Shown: piece by piece, positions 16,653-24,204 of the stretch
How positions within the stretch are numbered: position 1 is the first letter of the stretch
Layout: the number at the start of each line of letters is the position of its first letter
Source: an uncultured Ezakiella sp.
GTDB taxonomy: Bacteria > Bacillota > Clostridia > Tissierellales > Peptoniphilaceae
DNA length: 27,296 bases
Reading direction: 5' to 3'
Assembly: GCA_947293975.1 (NCBI GenBank)
Contig: CAMYPV010000011.1
Coordinates: 1 to 27,296, forward strand
The notes under the pieces: generated by a model
Databases searched by the model: none
Seen by the model: the letters and a program-made list of their open reading frames with translations, nothing else
What the model was told of the DNA's origin: nothing
Translations under genes and position numbers: made by a program

Positions 16653-17069
16653 TTACATTCCTAAGTCTTCTTTTAGATCTCTGATTGTTGTTTCTGGTGC
16701 TGTTCCTGGTGGATAAACTCTGTCAAATCCCATTTTGATAAAACGTTCTTTAACTTCATCCCAGTTTTGCTTACCAACTACAACATTTCCTCCGATGTAA
16801 AGTAGCACGTTGTTAAGTCCTGCTTCATTCATTTTGTCTCTCATACCCATAACGTCAAGTTCTCCTTGTCCGTATAATGAGCTGACACAAATAACATCTG
16901 CATTTGTTTCTACAGCTGCGTTAATGAAGTCTTCTTGTGGAGATAAAACTCCTATGTTTACAACATTGAATCCTGCCGATTCAAATGCATGGCTTAGGAT
17001 TTTAAGTCCAACTGCATGACAGTCTGAACCAATAACACCTAAAACCATTGTGTGCTTTTTGTTTTCCAT
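16653..17069 (-). CDS. glmS: Glutamate mutase sigma subunit (cobalamin-binding)
   Basis: The small B12-binding chain. The base-off cobalamin motif DxHxxG is Asp16-Cys-His18-Ala-Val-Gly21; His18 would be the lower cobalt ligand. SSLYGQGE and the later YIGGNVVVGKQ are also conserved. I start at ATG 17069 because GGAGG lies 5 bases upstream. An in-frame ATG at 17081 would contain that site inside the coding region. The chosen start gives 138 residues, close to the 137 of Clostridium cochlearium. It is the first gene of the operon. This glmS is unrelated to glucosamine-6-phosphate synthase of the same symbol. Confidence 0.97.
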   Translation of the reverse strand: MENKKHTMVLGVIGSDCHAVGLKILSHAFESAGFNVVNIGVLSPQEDFINAAVETNADVICVSSLYGQGELDVMGMRDKMNEAGLNNVLLYIGGNVVVGKQNWDEVKERFIKMGFDRVYPPGTAPETTIRDLKEDLGM

Positions 17070-17109
17070 AATAACCTCCATATATAATAATAATTTTACC
17101 TACATAATA

Positions 17110-17138
17110 ATTTTACATTGTATTTAACATAATTGCAA
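17110..17138 (-). promoter_or_regulatory. Promoter of the glutamate fermentation operon
   Basis: Read leftward: TTGCAA (17138-17133), a 17-base spacer and TAAAAT (17115-17110). The predicted leader is about 35 bases. The -35 box is itself one copy of the repeated GCAAG element of this intergenic region, so a bound regulator would directly meet RNA polymerase. Confidence 0.65.
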
Positions 17139-17284
17139 GCTTGTTTTTGACGTGCTTTGTTACGTTTTGTCAAAATAGTTTTAAAAATGCAAGTTCTGTT
17201 TTGCAAGTTTCATATTTCGCATTGTAAACGATATTTAAAGTCAATTCTTGCAGAAATTTGCAAGTTTTTTTCAAAACTTGCAAA
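17133..17284. promoter_or_regulatory. Operator array of GCAAG/CTTGC elements
   Basis: Six copies of a GCAAG core in both orientations lie within about 150 AT-rich bases: GCAAG at 17135, 17189, 17203 and 17260, and CTTGC at 17247 and 17277. Most extend to TTGCAAGTTT. No gene is present in the 17070-17376 interval, and no cobalamin-riboswitch-like conserved core was seen. The array sits between the glutamate operon and asparaginase promoters. Confidence 0.7.
17257..17284. repeat. Perfect 12-bp inverted repeat
   Basis: TTTGCAAGTTTT (17257-17268) and AAAACTTGCAAA (17273-17284), separated by 4 bases. It contains two of the GCAAG cores. It could be a dimer binding site or a DNA cruciform. In RNA it would be a weak AT-rich hairpin. 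Confidence 0.8.
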
Positions 17285-17329
17285 AAATATTTTTTTAAAA
17301 AATTCAATAATTTTTTTGCGCTATACATC

Positions 17330-17358
17330 TTGATTTAATTTTTAAAATCATCTAATAT
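17330..17358 (+). promoter_or_regulatory. Promoter of the asparaginase gene
   Basis: TTGATT (17330-17335), 17-base spacer, TAATAT (17353-17358). The ATG is at 17377, so the predicted leader would be very short and the box assignment is tentative. Confidence 0.45.
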
Positions 17359-17376
17359 ATAGTATAGAGGTGAACT

Positions 17377-18351
17377 ATGAAAAAGATTGTTGTAATTTTA
17401 ACAGGCGGAACAATCGCCATGAAAATTGACCCAAAACTTGGAGCTGCAATTCCATCGCCAATGGCTGACGAATTAATGGAGAATGTAAAGGCTCACATAC
17501 ATGGAATTTTTATTGAAGAACGTGAAATTTTTAATATTCCAAGTCCTCATGTAACACCTGATAGAATGGTGCAAATAAGAAATGAAGTTGTAGAAGCATT
17601 AAAAGAAGATGATGTAATCGGAATCATTGTAACACACGGCACAGATACGCTTGAAGAAACTGCATACTATCTTGATGTAACTGTTGATAATAAAAAACCA
17701 ATCGTCGTAACAGGTGCAATGAGAAATGCATCTGAACTTGGTTATGATGGCGCACTTAATTTAACTGCATCAATTGCAACCATTTTAAACGATGAATCAA
17801 AAGGTCTTGGCACACTTGTGGTAATGAATAACGAAGTGCATTCAGCAGCACAAGTTACAAAGACTAACACACTTTCTGTAAATACATTTAAGTCTCCAGA
17901 GCTTGGACCTCTCGGAATTATAGATAATGATGAAGTTTTATATTATAGACGCGAAAAATCTGTAAACAAATGCATAATCGACAAGATGGAAAAGAAAATT
18001 GGACTTATCAAAATGGCTTCTGGCATTGAGTCCGACGTTATTAATTTCTATATCGATAGAAATTACAAGGGAATTGTAATCGAAGCATTGGGGCGTGGAA
18101 ATGTACCACCAGAAACCATGCCCGGAATAAAAAAAGCAATTGCAAGGCAAATTCCCGTTGTGCTTGTAAGTAGATGTGCGACAGGGCGCGTACTTGGAAG
18201 CTATGGATACGAAGGTGGCGGCAAGCAATTGTTTGAAGAAGGCGTAATAAATGGTGGATATTTGCCTGGACACAAAGCAAGAATTGCATTAATGGCACTT
18301 GTTGCAGCCGACAAAAAAAGAAAGGAAATTGAAGAATTCTTTAAAATATAA
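17377..18351 (+). CDS. ansA: Asparaginase
   Basis: Hydrolyses L-asparagine to aspartate and ammonia. The 324-residue length fits the type I/II asparaginase family. Catalytic Thr12 is in LTGGTIAM, and the second triad is Thr89-Asp90 in THGTDTLEE, with a likely Lys partner in QVTKTNT. The SRCATGRVLGSYGYEGGG loop is family-typical. There is no signal peptide, so it is cytoplasmic. An AGAGGTG ribosome site precedes the ATG. Its stop shares one base with the next start (TAATG). Its divergent position beside the glutamate operon suggests joint control of amino-acid use. Activity on glutamine cannot be excluded. Confidence 0.92.
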   Translation: MKKIVVILTGGTIAMKIDPKLGAAIPSPMADELMENVKAHIHGIFIEEREIFNIPSPHVTPDRMVQIRNEVVEALKEDDVIGIIVTHGTDTLEETAYYLDVTVDNKKPIVVTGAMRNASELGYDGALNLTASIATILNDESKGLGTLVVMNNEVHSAAQVTKTNTLSVNTFKSPELGPLGIIDNDEVLYYRREKSVNKCIIDKMEKKIGLIKMASGIESDVINFYIDRNYKGIVIEALGRGNVPPETMPGIKKAIARQIPVVLVSRCATGRVLGSYGYEGGGKQLFEEGVINGGYLPGHKARIALMALVAADKKRKEIEEFFKI

Positions 18352-19232
18352 TGGAACTTATAGAGTATATTGACGATTTTATACAAAATGGCTATGCACA
18401 CACAGATGATTTATATTTAGACATAGAAACAACCGGCGTACGAAGGTACGCCGATTTTGCGTGGTGCATTGGTTATGCTTATATAAAAAATGATCAAATT
18501 AACTCTAAGCAAATTTTTCTAAAATCATCAAAAGATGAACTTGCAAGCCTTTCACTCATACAACACGAGATGGATAGATTTAAACGCATAGTTACATTTA
18601 ATGGAGATGTTTTCGATCTGCCATTCTTGTACAATCGTGCAAAATCTTATGGCATGGAATTAAAATTTCCCGAAGAAAGAATTGATCTCTTTAAACTACT
18701 TCGTGCAAATAAAAAATTTATGATGCTTGACAAAATAAATCTAAAAACAGCAGAAATATTATCAGGCATCGATCGTGATGACGATATGACAGGATACGAA
18801 ACTATCAAGCTTTACGAGGAAGTTTTAAAAACAAATGATAACGACAAGAAAACCCTACTTTTAAACCACAACTATTATGACATTAAAAATCTTCCATTAC
18901 TTATGAAGATATTTTTGCCAATAAAAAACGCCCGCACAATTGACATTGGCGAGCAAAGTTTTTTTGTAAATGATTTTTATGTAACAAATGATATTTTAGA
19001 AGTAAGAGTTACATCTAAATACGATGTACTAAAAATAAATTATTATGATGAAAACAAGTCCGTAGAAAGCGAACACAACAATATAATTTTAAAATTCAGA
19101 TCAAAAACAACCGTAAAAGACGGTCAAAACATAAGATATTTTTCTCACAATAATCGAGTGTTTGAAATGGACAAACTCTTCTATCCAATCATAAAAGAAG
19201 ATGTCGAAAACACAATTAAAAAATTAATATAA
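18351..19232 (+). CDS. YprB-like RNase H-fold exonuclease domain protein
   Basis: A 293-residue protein with the RNase H-like/DEDD exonuclease fold seen in Bacillus YprB. Asp24 and Glu26 in LYLDIETTG form the first metal motif, TFNGDVFDLPFL the second, and LLNHNYYDIKNLPLL supplies the later Asp. It probably acts on nucleic acid 3' ends in the cytoplasm; the substrate is unknown. The C-terminal about 90 residues look beta-rich and have no recognised domain. It is translationally coupled to ansA by a one-base overlap, with no evident functional link. Confidence 0.8.
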   Translation: MELIEYIDDFIQNGYAHTDDLYLDIETTGVRRYADFAWCIGYAYIKNDQINSKQIFLKSSKDELASLSLIQHEMDRFKRIVTFNGDVFDLPFLYNRAKSYGMELKFPEERIDLFKLLRANKKFMMLDKINLKTAEILSGIDRDDDMTGYETIKLYEEVLKTNDNDKKTLLLNHNYYDIKNLPLLMKIFLPIKNARTIDIGEQSFFVNDFYVTNDILEVRVTSKYDVLKINYYDENKSVESEHNNIILKFRSKTTVKDGQNIRYFSHNNRVFEMDKLFYPIIKEDVENTIKKLI

Positions 19233-19239
19233 TCAAAGC

Positions 19240-19277
19240 ACAGAGCATATAAAATGTATTATAGCTCTGTTTTTATT
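19240..19277. terminator. Terminator of ansA-yprB, shared with the convergent small gene
   Basis: Stem ACAGAGC (19240-19246) with GCTCTGT (19264-19270) and a 17-base loop, followed by TTTTTATTTA. It lies 7 bases after the plus-strand stop and just past the minus-strand stop of the 35-codon gene. Confidence 0.75.
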
Positions 19278-19384
19278 TACTCTTCTTCGTTCCACATACC
19301 TGGAATAATAATTCCAAACAGCAATAGCAATATTAAAATGATAACAATAATTATTAATAAACCTAAAACATAAACCATTCTCAT
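19277..19384 (-). CDS. Small single-span membrane protein, 33-35 residues
   Basis: A short gene: MRMVYVLG start, about 20 uninterrupted Leu/Ile/Val residues, then GIIIPGMWNEEE. A GAGG ribosome site lies 8 bases before the second ATG (19378), which is the more likely start. A near-perfect promoter stands just upstream. The acidic tail and strongly hydrophobic span suggest a membrane peptide, which could be a regulator of a membrane complex or a type I toxin-like peptide. No family is recognised. Promoter, ribosome site and terminator together make it likely to be real. Confidence 0.65.
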   Translation of the reverse strand: MRMVYVLGLLIIIVIILILLLLFGIIIPGMWNEEE

Positions 19385-19397
19385 CACCTCTAAAGCT

Positions 19398-19426
19398 ATT
19401 ATACTTTAATAAAACTAAAAATTCAA
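19398..19426 (-). promoter_or_regulatory. Promoter of the 35-codon membrane peptide gene
   Basis: Read leftward: TTGAAT (19426-19421), exactly 17 bases, consensus TATAAT (19403-19398). It is the best-matching vegetative promoter in the window, about 20 bases before the GAGG site. Confidence 0.75.
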
Positions 19427-19485
19427 CTCTGTTTGTTTAAAAATATTTTTCTATAATATTCTACAAATACATAAAGGCTTTAATG

Positions 19486-19525
19486 AAAAAATCGTCTAAT
19501 GCTTATGGCTAGACGATTTTTATTA
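19486..19525. terminator. Bidirectional terminator of the ABC transporter operon
   Basis: Stem AAAAATCGTCTA (19487-19498) with TAGACGATTTTT (19510-19521) and an 11-base loop. T-rich sequence lies on both sides. It ends the leftward transporter operon 27 bases after its last stop and could also end a short rightward transcript. Confidence 0.85.
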
Positions 19526-19547
19526 TTGATTATTTTAAATTGTTTTC

Positions 19548-20750
19548 CTAATCGTTTTGTCTTAATAAAAGTCCGAGTTCTTCTTGGTTCATCTTTTTGA
19601 TTGAGATTAGTGATGATATTGGGCCCATTAATGTGCCGATTGCAAATACTGATACAAATATCACTGCAAGCACTAAAATATTTGGTGCCAAAAATGGCAT
19701 TTTGAAGCTTTGGCTAAACCATGTGCCAAATAATAATGACACTACAAGTCCAAGTATGCTTCCTATTGCAGAGCCGCTAACATTTATTGTAAATATTTCC
19801 CATAGTATAATTTGTCTAAGATGTTTTTTTGTGGCACCTAATATTCTCAGTGTTGCAAATTCTCTTTTGCGTTCTCTGATTGTTATCGAGTACACAAGTG
19901 TGAGTACAAGGAATACAAGCAACCAAACAAGTGCAATTAAAATATAAACATATTTAATCATATCTTGGGTAGACGTGCTTACTTCGTTCATCATCGATTG
20001 TGATAAGAGTGGATAAACTCCCTCGCCCATAAATTCGCGTCTAATATTATTTTGAATTTCTACTGGATCAATGCCTTTGTTTGCCTTTATCATTACGCAT
20101 GAAATCATATTTTCATGATCTTTGTCTTCAAGTTTCAGTATTTTTTCGTATTCTTTTGCTAGTCGTCTTGCCTCATCAAAGTTTACAAATACTGTGTTGT
20201 CAAAACCCATTCCAGTTTTTGCAAGTCTGCCTCTTATTACAAATTCTTGGTTAAAAAACTTAACATTCTCATGCATATCACCAACAATATTGTGTCCAAC
20301 CAAGATTTCTCCCTTTTCAAGAGGTAGTTTTGCTTGCGTTTTGAGCCATGGCTTTACAACAAAGTCTGTCTTTTCATCAAAGCCGATAACTTGTATCGGA
20401 AACGAACAGCAGCCGGCAGAAAGCGTTGCGATAAAAAGTTGTGGCGTTGCTACTTCAACTCCATCAATCTTTCTAACTCTTTCAACAACTGATTTGTCTA
20501 AGAAAAATGTATTTGGTTCACCACGAAGAATTGCGCCTGTAATTTTTGAGTCGTAACCTTCCGGCACCAGAATAATATCCGCGCCCATTCTGTCTGACAA
20601 TGAATGCATGCCATTTCTAAGCGAGAATATCAAGAAGCTTGATAGAAATAATACAAATGTCAAAATTGCAGTCAAAATAATAAGTGATGCGCTTCTAACA
20701 CTTTTGTTTTGTATGTTTTTATATGCAATGCGTTTAGAATTTAATTTCAT
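19548..20750 (-). CDS. ABC transporter permease, FtsX/MacB type
   Basis: A 400-residue protein with the FtsX-like layout: one span near the N-terminus (about 20-45), a large extracellular MacB-type domain (about 46-255), then three C-terminal spans. The extracellular part opens with GADIILVPEGYDSK and has a CCSFPIQVIGFD stretch, whose vicinal Cys pair may bind a metal or take part in redox. REFATLRILGATKKHL is the usual coupling segment for the ATPase. The first 4 bases overlap the ATPase gene. It is probably the partner of that ATPase and of the DUF4418 protein. The substrate is unknown. Confidence 0.88.
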   Translation of the reverse strand: MKLNSKRIAYKNIQNKSVRSASLIILTAILTFVLFLSSFLIFSLRNGMHSLSDRMGADIILVPEGYDSKITGAILRGEPNTFFLDKSVVERVRKIDGVEVATPQLFIATLSAGCCSFPIQVIGFDEKTDFVVKPWLKTQAKLPLEKGEILVGHNIVGDMHENVKFFNQEFVIRGRLAKTGMGFDNTVFVNFDEARRLAKEYEKILKLEDKDHENMISCVMIKANKGIDPVEIQNNIRREFMGEGVYPLLSQSMMNEVSTSTQDMIKYVYILIALVWLLVFLVLTLVYSITIRERKREFATLRILGATKKHLRQIILWEIFTINVSGSAIGSILGLVVSLLFGTWFSQSFKMPFLAPNILVLAVIFVSVFAIGTLMGPISSLISIKKMNQEELGLLLRQND

Positions 20751-21421
20751 AAACTCACCTCGCTTAACTTGCCGTCAGTCATTTCTAATAAGCGGCTGCC
20801 ATATTTTAACAGATCGTTATCGTGAGTAACTATCATAATTGTCGTGCCTTTTTGATTGATATCTTTTAGCATGTCCATAATTTCAATCGTAGTTTTTGAG
20901 TCCAAGTCCGAAGTTGGCTCATCGGCAATTAAAATCTTTGGCTCATTCATAAGCGCTCTTGCAATCAAAACTCTCTTTAGCTCTCCACCAGATAAATTTT
21001 TGCAAAAATCATCTTTTAAATCTAAAATGCCACACATATCAAGAAGCATCTTTGCCCTTTCAATTCCATCGCCTTCACGCTTTTTAAAAAAATACGGAAG
21101 TCTTACATTGTCAAGCACATTTAATGTAGGAAGCGTACCCAAAGATTGTGGCACATATCCGATAAATTCATTTCTATACTCGCTTTTTTCGTCATCATTC
21201 ATATCGGATACTTTTTTGTTTTCAACCAAAATTTCTCCGCTTGTAGGTTCAATTATTGCAGACAAAAGAGTAAGGAGTGTTGATTTACCACTCCCACTCT
21301 TACCAATGATATTTATAAAATCTTTTTGTTCTACATTAAAACTTACATCATCAATTGCAAAAAAATCTCTCTCACCACGCCTGAATGATTTCGATAAATT
21401 ATTTACATTGATTAGAGTCAT
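20747..21421 (-). CDS. ABC transporter ATPase (LolD/MacB type)
   Basis: A 224-residue nucleotide-binding subunit. Walker A at about 40-48 (GKSGSGKST), signature LSGGELKR, Walker B ILIADEPTSDLD and switch His in VTHD are all intact, so it should be active. It overlaps the DUF4418 gene by 23 bases and the permease by 4, so the three form one coupled unit. It is more distant from the second ATPase in this window than a recent duplicate would be. Confidence 0.92.
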   Translation of the reverse strand: MTLINVNNLSKSFRRGERDFFAIDDVSFNVEQKDFINIIGKSGSGKSTLLTLLSAIIEPTSGEILVENKKVSDMNDDEKSEYRNEFIGYVPQSLGTLPTLNVLDNVRLPYFFKKREGDGIERAKMLLDMCGILDLKDDFCKNLSGGELKRVLIARALMNEPKILIADEPTSDLDSKTTIEIMDMLKDINQKGTTIMIVTHDNDLLKYGSRLLEMTDGKLSEVSL

Positions 21422-21818
21422 TGCAAGGCCTATTTGATATTAAAGCAACAATGCTTACTGCGATATAAAGTCCAATTAATAGATAAAGTGTTGGCATTGT
21501 CTTTGCTCTACATGCCATTTCTGACATTTTGCAACCACCGATTAGTTTTGCAGGAATCAAAATTGCATAAATTCCCACCAAAATATTTGTGATTGAAAAT
21601 GCAAAGAACATTTTTCTTTGGCAGCAAATTGCTGTATAGATAATGCCCAATACTGTCATCAATCCGCCAACGCCTTTGATAGCTTGACCCATCCAATGAC
21701 ATTTCATAAATTTGCCATCAGCCATTGCGGGGCATACTGGCGAAATTGTGCCTGGTGTTAACATAATTAAAACACCTAATACTACAAATAAAATTCCGAA
21801 AATTCTATTCTTGTTCAT
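21399..21818 (-). CDS. DUF4418-like membrane protein, cysteine-rich
   Basis: A 139-residue protein with about four hydrophobic spans. It has many cysteines: Cys29 and Cys40-His41 in the first outer loop (MKCHWMGQA), Cys65-Cys66, Cys96 (GGCKMSEMACRAKTMP) and Cys103 in the second loop, and Cys132/Cys138 at the C-terminus. The CHW-GQ motif is what I associate with DUF4418. The outside Cys, His and Met residues suggest metal handling or disulfide exchange, which is an inference. An AGGAGG site precedes the ATG. It is followed by the ATPase and permease genes with overlap. Confidence 0.7.
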   Translation of the reverse strand: MNKNRIFGILFVVLGVLIMLTPGTISPVCPAMADGKFMKCHWMGQAIKGVGGLMTVLGIIYTAICCQRKMFFAFSITNILVGIYAILIPAKLIGGCKMSEMACRAKTMPTLYLLIGLYIAVSIVALISNRPCNDSNQCK

Positions 21819-21904
21819 ATTATACCTCCTAAGATATTGAAAATTTTCGTAAGAGAAATTCCTCTCAAACGAATTATAAATCAGAGCATTAATAAAATCT
21901 AATC

Positions 21905-21943
21905 AAAAATATCTATAACAAACAGGCTATTATAGATATTTTT
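21905..21943 (-). terminator. AT-rich terminator after the FMN-binding lipoprotein gene
   Basis: A perfect 14-bp stem (21905-21918 with 21930-21943), loop 11 bases. Read leftward it ends in TTTTTGATTAG. The stem is AT-rich, so termination may be partial. A TATAAT occurs leftward of it near 21880, so the DUF4418 unit may also have its own promoter. Confidence 0.6.
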
Positions 21944-21947
21944 AATA

Positions 21948-22367
21948 TCATTTTACCATTGCATCTTTTAATGCATCATTAACAGCTTCTGTAAACGATG
22001 CATAAGTAACTGTTGCACCTGAGATAGCTTCAACGTCTTTTATGTCACCTTTTTCAATTAAAAGCTTTGGGTATTCTTGTGAATTTTTAACCGCAGCTTG
22101 TGCAATTTTATAAAGTCCTTGATTTGTTGCGCCTTCTTTTGCCTTGCCATAGTTTTCATCCTTTTCTGTGCCGTCAGCAAGCAAATTCTTTAAATTAGCT
22201 TCAACAATTTTACCATCTTTAATTGTAATATCTGTTGTAACTTTTCCGCCCCACTCATCAACTTGACTTTCACCATGATATGTGCCGTCTTTATATGCTG
22301 AATCATTTTTATTTCCACATGCAGTCAACAATAGTAGAGCTGCCAATAATACTAGTAATTTTTTCAT
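21948..22367 (-). CDS. FMN-binding lipoprotein
   Basis: A 139-residue lipoprotein (lipobox LLTAC, Cys17) with one FMN-binding domain of the NqrC/RnfG type. The motif AISGATVTYASF (about residues 114-125) contains the SGAT sequence in which the last Thr (Thr119) can carry covalent FMN by a phosphodiester bond, normally attached by ApbE. It would sit outside the membrane as an electron carrier. The ribosome site GGAGG overlaps the ATPase stop two bases upstream, so it is co-translated with the iron ABC transporter. This suggests it reduces ferric iron or a metal centre on the cell surface. Confidence 0.9.
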   Translation of the reverse strand: MKKLLVLLAALLLLTACGNKNDSAYKDGTYHGESQVDEWGGKVTTDITIKDGKIVEANLKNLLADGTEKDENYGKAKEGATNQGLYKIAQAAVKNSQEYPKLLIEKGDIKDVEAISGATVTYASFTEAVNDALKDAMVK

Positions 22368-22369
22368 AA

Positions 22370-23056
22370 TTAAACCTCCAAAATTGGTCTTTGTCTTTTT
22401 TGTTTTTCCTCTCTTGAAATTCTTCCGTGTTCAAGATAAACAATTCTCTCTGCTTCAACACCAACTTCTTGGTCGTGAGTAACAACTATTATTGTTGATC
22501 CGTTGTTATGGAGTCTTTCTAAGATATCCATAACAATCATTTCATTTTTTTCGTCCAAGTTACCTGTTGGTTCGTCTGCAAGAATAAGTGACGGGTGATT
22601 AATAAGTGCACGCGCAATGCAAACCCTCTGTTGCTCACCACCTGAAAGTTGATTTGGCAAGTGATTATATCTGTCTTTTAGTCCAACGCTTTCAAGTGCA
22701 TGAAGCGCTTCTTCTTTGTCAACCATCGAGTGATAATATTGTGCCATCATAACATTTTCAAGTGCTGTTAAATAATTTACCAAGTGGAATTGTTGAAATA
22801 TTAGACCAATTTTATCACGTCTAATCTCTGTCAATTCCTTTTGGTTTAGCTTTGAAATGTCAATGCCTTCAAGAAGAACTTCTCCAATCGAAGGTTTATC
22901 CATACAACCAATGATGTTCATCATAGTCGTTTTGCCGCTTCCTGATGGACCCATTATTGAAACCCATTCGCCCTTTTCAACATTTAAATTTATTTTATCA
23001 AGTGCTTTTAATTCTCCATATATTTTTGAAATATCTTTTAACTCTAAAATATTCAT
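22370..23056 (-). CDS. ABC transporter ATPase of the P19-type iron locus
   Basis: A 228-residue nucleotide-binding protein of the LolD/MacB group. Walker A at about 36-44 (GPSGSGKTT), signature LSGGEQQR, Walker B LILADEPTGNLD and VVTHD are intact. A GGGGGG-rich ribosome site precedes the ATG, which shares one base with the end of the permease gene. Gene order matches the ATPase of the Campylobacter p19 region, where permeases and ATPase support iron uptake. Confidence 0.92.
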   Translation of the reverse strand: MNILELKDISKIYGELKALDKINLNVEKGEWVSIMGPSGSGKTTMMNIIGCMDKPSIGEVLLEGIDISKLNQKELTEIRRDKIGLIFQQFHLVNYLTALENVMMAQYYHSMVDKEEALHALESVGLKDRYNHLPNQLSGGEQQRVCIARALINHPSLILADEPTGNLDEKNEMIVMDILERLHNNGSTIIVVTHDQEVGVEAERIVYLEHGRISREEKQKRQRPILEV

Positions 23057-24204
23057 TATTCCCCCCTTAAGACAAGTGCTGGATCAACTGCAGTTGCAGT
23101 CTTAACTGGTATGATGCATGCAACGATTGTAATTACGATTGACGCAATGATTGTAATTGGTACAAGCGCCCACAAAAAGTTTACACTCCTTGCAAAAACA
23201 CGTCTTGAAACTTCGCTTGCGAATAAATATCCAAGTAGTGATCCAAGAGCGCCGCCCATTAGTCCAAGCAAAAATCCTTCTCCTAAAAAATCATATATAA
23301 TTGACTTGTTATGAGCGCCCAACGCTTTTTTAAGTCCAATTTCCTTTCTGCGTTCTGTAACCACAGCCATCATTGTTGTACTTACACAAATCATCATAAT
23401 AAACAAAACAATAATCGTAACAATCCATACAAGTGCTTGAAGTTTTTCAAGTACAACGCCTTGAGATTCTGTAACTCTCTTTACAAGCCTTGCACTAACA
23501 GTGTTGTCAATCTCGTTAATTTTATCAGCGATTTGTTGTAACTCTTCGCTCTTAGCATCAATCGAACATTCGATAATGTTTATATTTACATCACCCATAA
23601 TGGACCTTATGTCTTCAATCGACATAAATATCAAGTCCTCTTCTTTACCACCTGTTGTTACAATCGACGCAACTGTAAAGTCACTATCTCTCATCTCTTG
23701 TGAATTTTCTTTTGGAGTGCTTAATACAAATGGGTCTCCAATTTTTAAGCCAAGTTTTTTTGAAATTTCATGGCCAATCATTACAGTTCTTTTTTCTGTT
23801 GGCCAATCTCCATCAACAAGCCAGAATGGGCTGTTCTTTTTTAATCCGTCAAAATTTGTTGCTGCAATTACAAATGGCTGTTCATTTATCTTTGCATTTT
23901 GATAAATATAAGGTGCAACGCCCACAAGTTTATCACCGGCGAGTTTTTTAATCTCATCAATATGACCATCATCAATCTTGTCGCCTTGTGACTTTGGAAT
24001 AACAATCATATTTGCACCGTAACTTCTAAATTCTTTTCCTAATTGTCTTGGAATGTCGTAATATATTGTAACAAGTCCTGATAAAATCGTCGCACCCATT
24101 GCAATTGCAAGTAATGCTGTAAGCATACGAGCCTTGCGTCTTGCGATTGACGATTCTACCATCTTCCAAAAGAATTTTAAATTTTTACTTCTAGCCTTTT
24201 CCAT
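23056..24204 (-). CDS. ABC transporter permease, FtsX/MacB type, iron locus (second permease)
   Basis: A 382-residue protein with an N-terminal span (about 30-50), an outer MacB-like domain (about 52-260) and three C-terminal spans. RRKEIGLKKALGAHNKSI is the typical ATPase-coupling segment. The outer domain begins with RSYGANMIVIPKSQGD, resembling the other permease of this locus, as expected for a heterodimer. GGAGGTG precedes the ATG. It overlaps the first permease gene by 14 bases and the ATPase by one. Confidence 0.88.
   Translation of the reverse strand: MEKARSKNLKFFWKMVESSIARRKARMLTALLAIAMGATILSGLVTIYYDIPRQLGKEFRSYGANMIVIPKSQGDKIDDGHIDEIKKLAGDKLVGVAPYIYQNAKINEQPFVIAATNFDGLKKNSPFWLVDGDWPTEKRTVMIGHEISKKLGLKIGDPFVLSTPKENSQEMRDSDFTVASIVTTGGKEEDLIFMSIEDIRSIMGDVNINIIECSIDAKSEELQQIADKINEIDNTVSARLVKRVTESQGVVLEKLQALVWIVTIIVLFIMMICVSTTMMAVVTERRKEIGLKKALGAHNKSIIYDFLGEGFLLGLMGGALGSLLGYLFASEVSRRVFARSVNFLWALVPITIIASIVITIVACIIPVKTATAVDPALVLRGE

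Noticed and set aside
17133..17284. CRISPR-like repeat array
   Set aside because: Repeats are only 5-10 bases, in both orientations and at irregular spacing, with no cas genes.
17257..17290. Rho-independent terminator upstream of ansA
   Set aside because: The inverted repeat is AT-rich and T-runs follow, but no gene precedes it on the plus strand, and its halves belong to the GCAAG repeat set. Operator is the better reading.
17082..17376. Adenosylcobalamin riboswitch upstream of glutamate mutase
   Set aside because: The predicted leader is about 35 bases and the region is AT-rich with no B12-box-like conserved GC-rich core or multi-stem structure.
19277..19525. Type I toxin-antitoxin locus
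   Set aside because: The hydrophobic peptide fits, but the possible rightward transcript does not overlap the peptide message, so no antisense pairing is visible.
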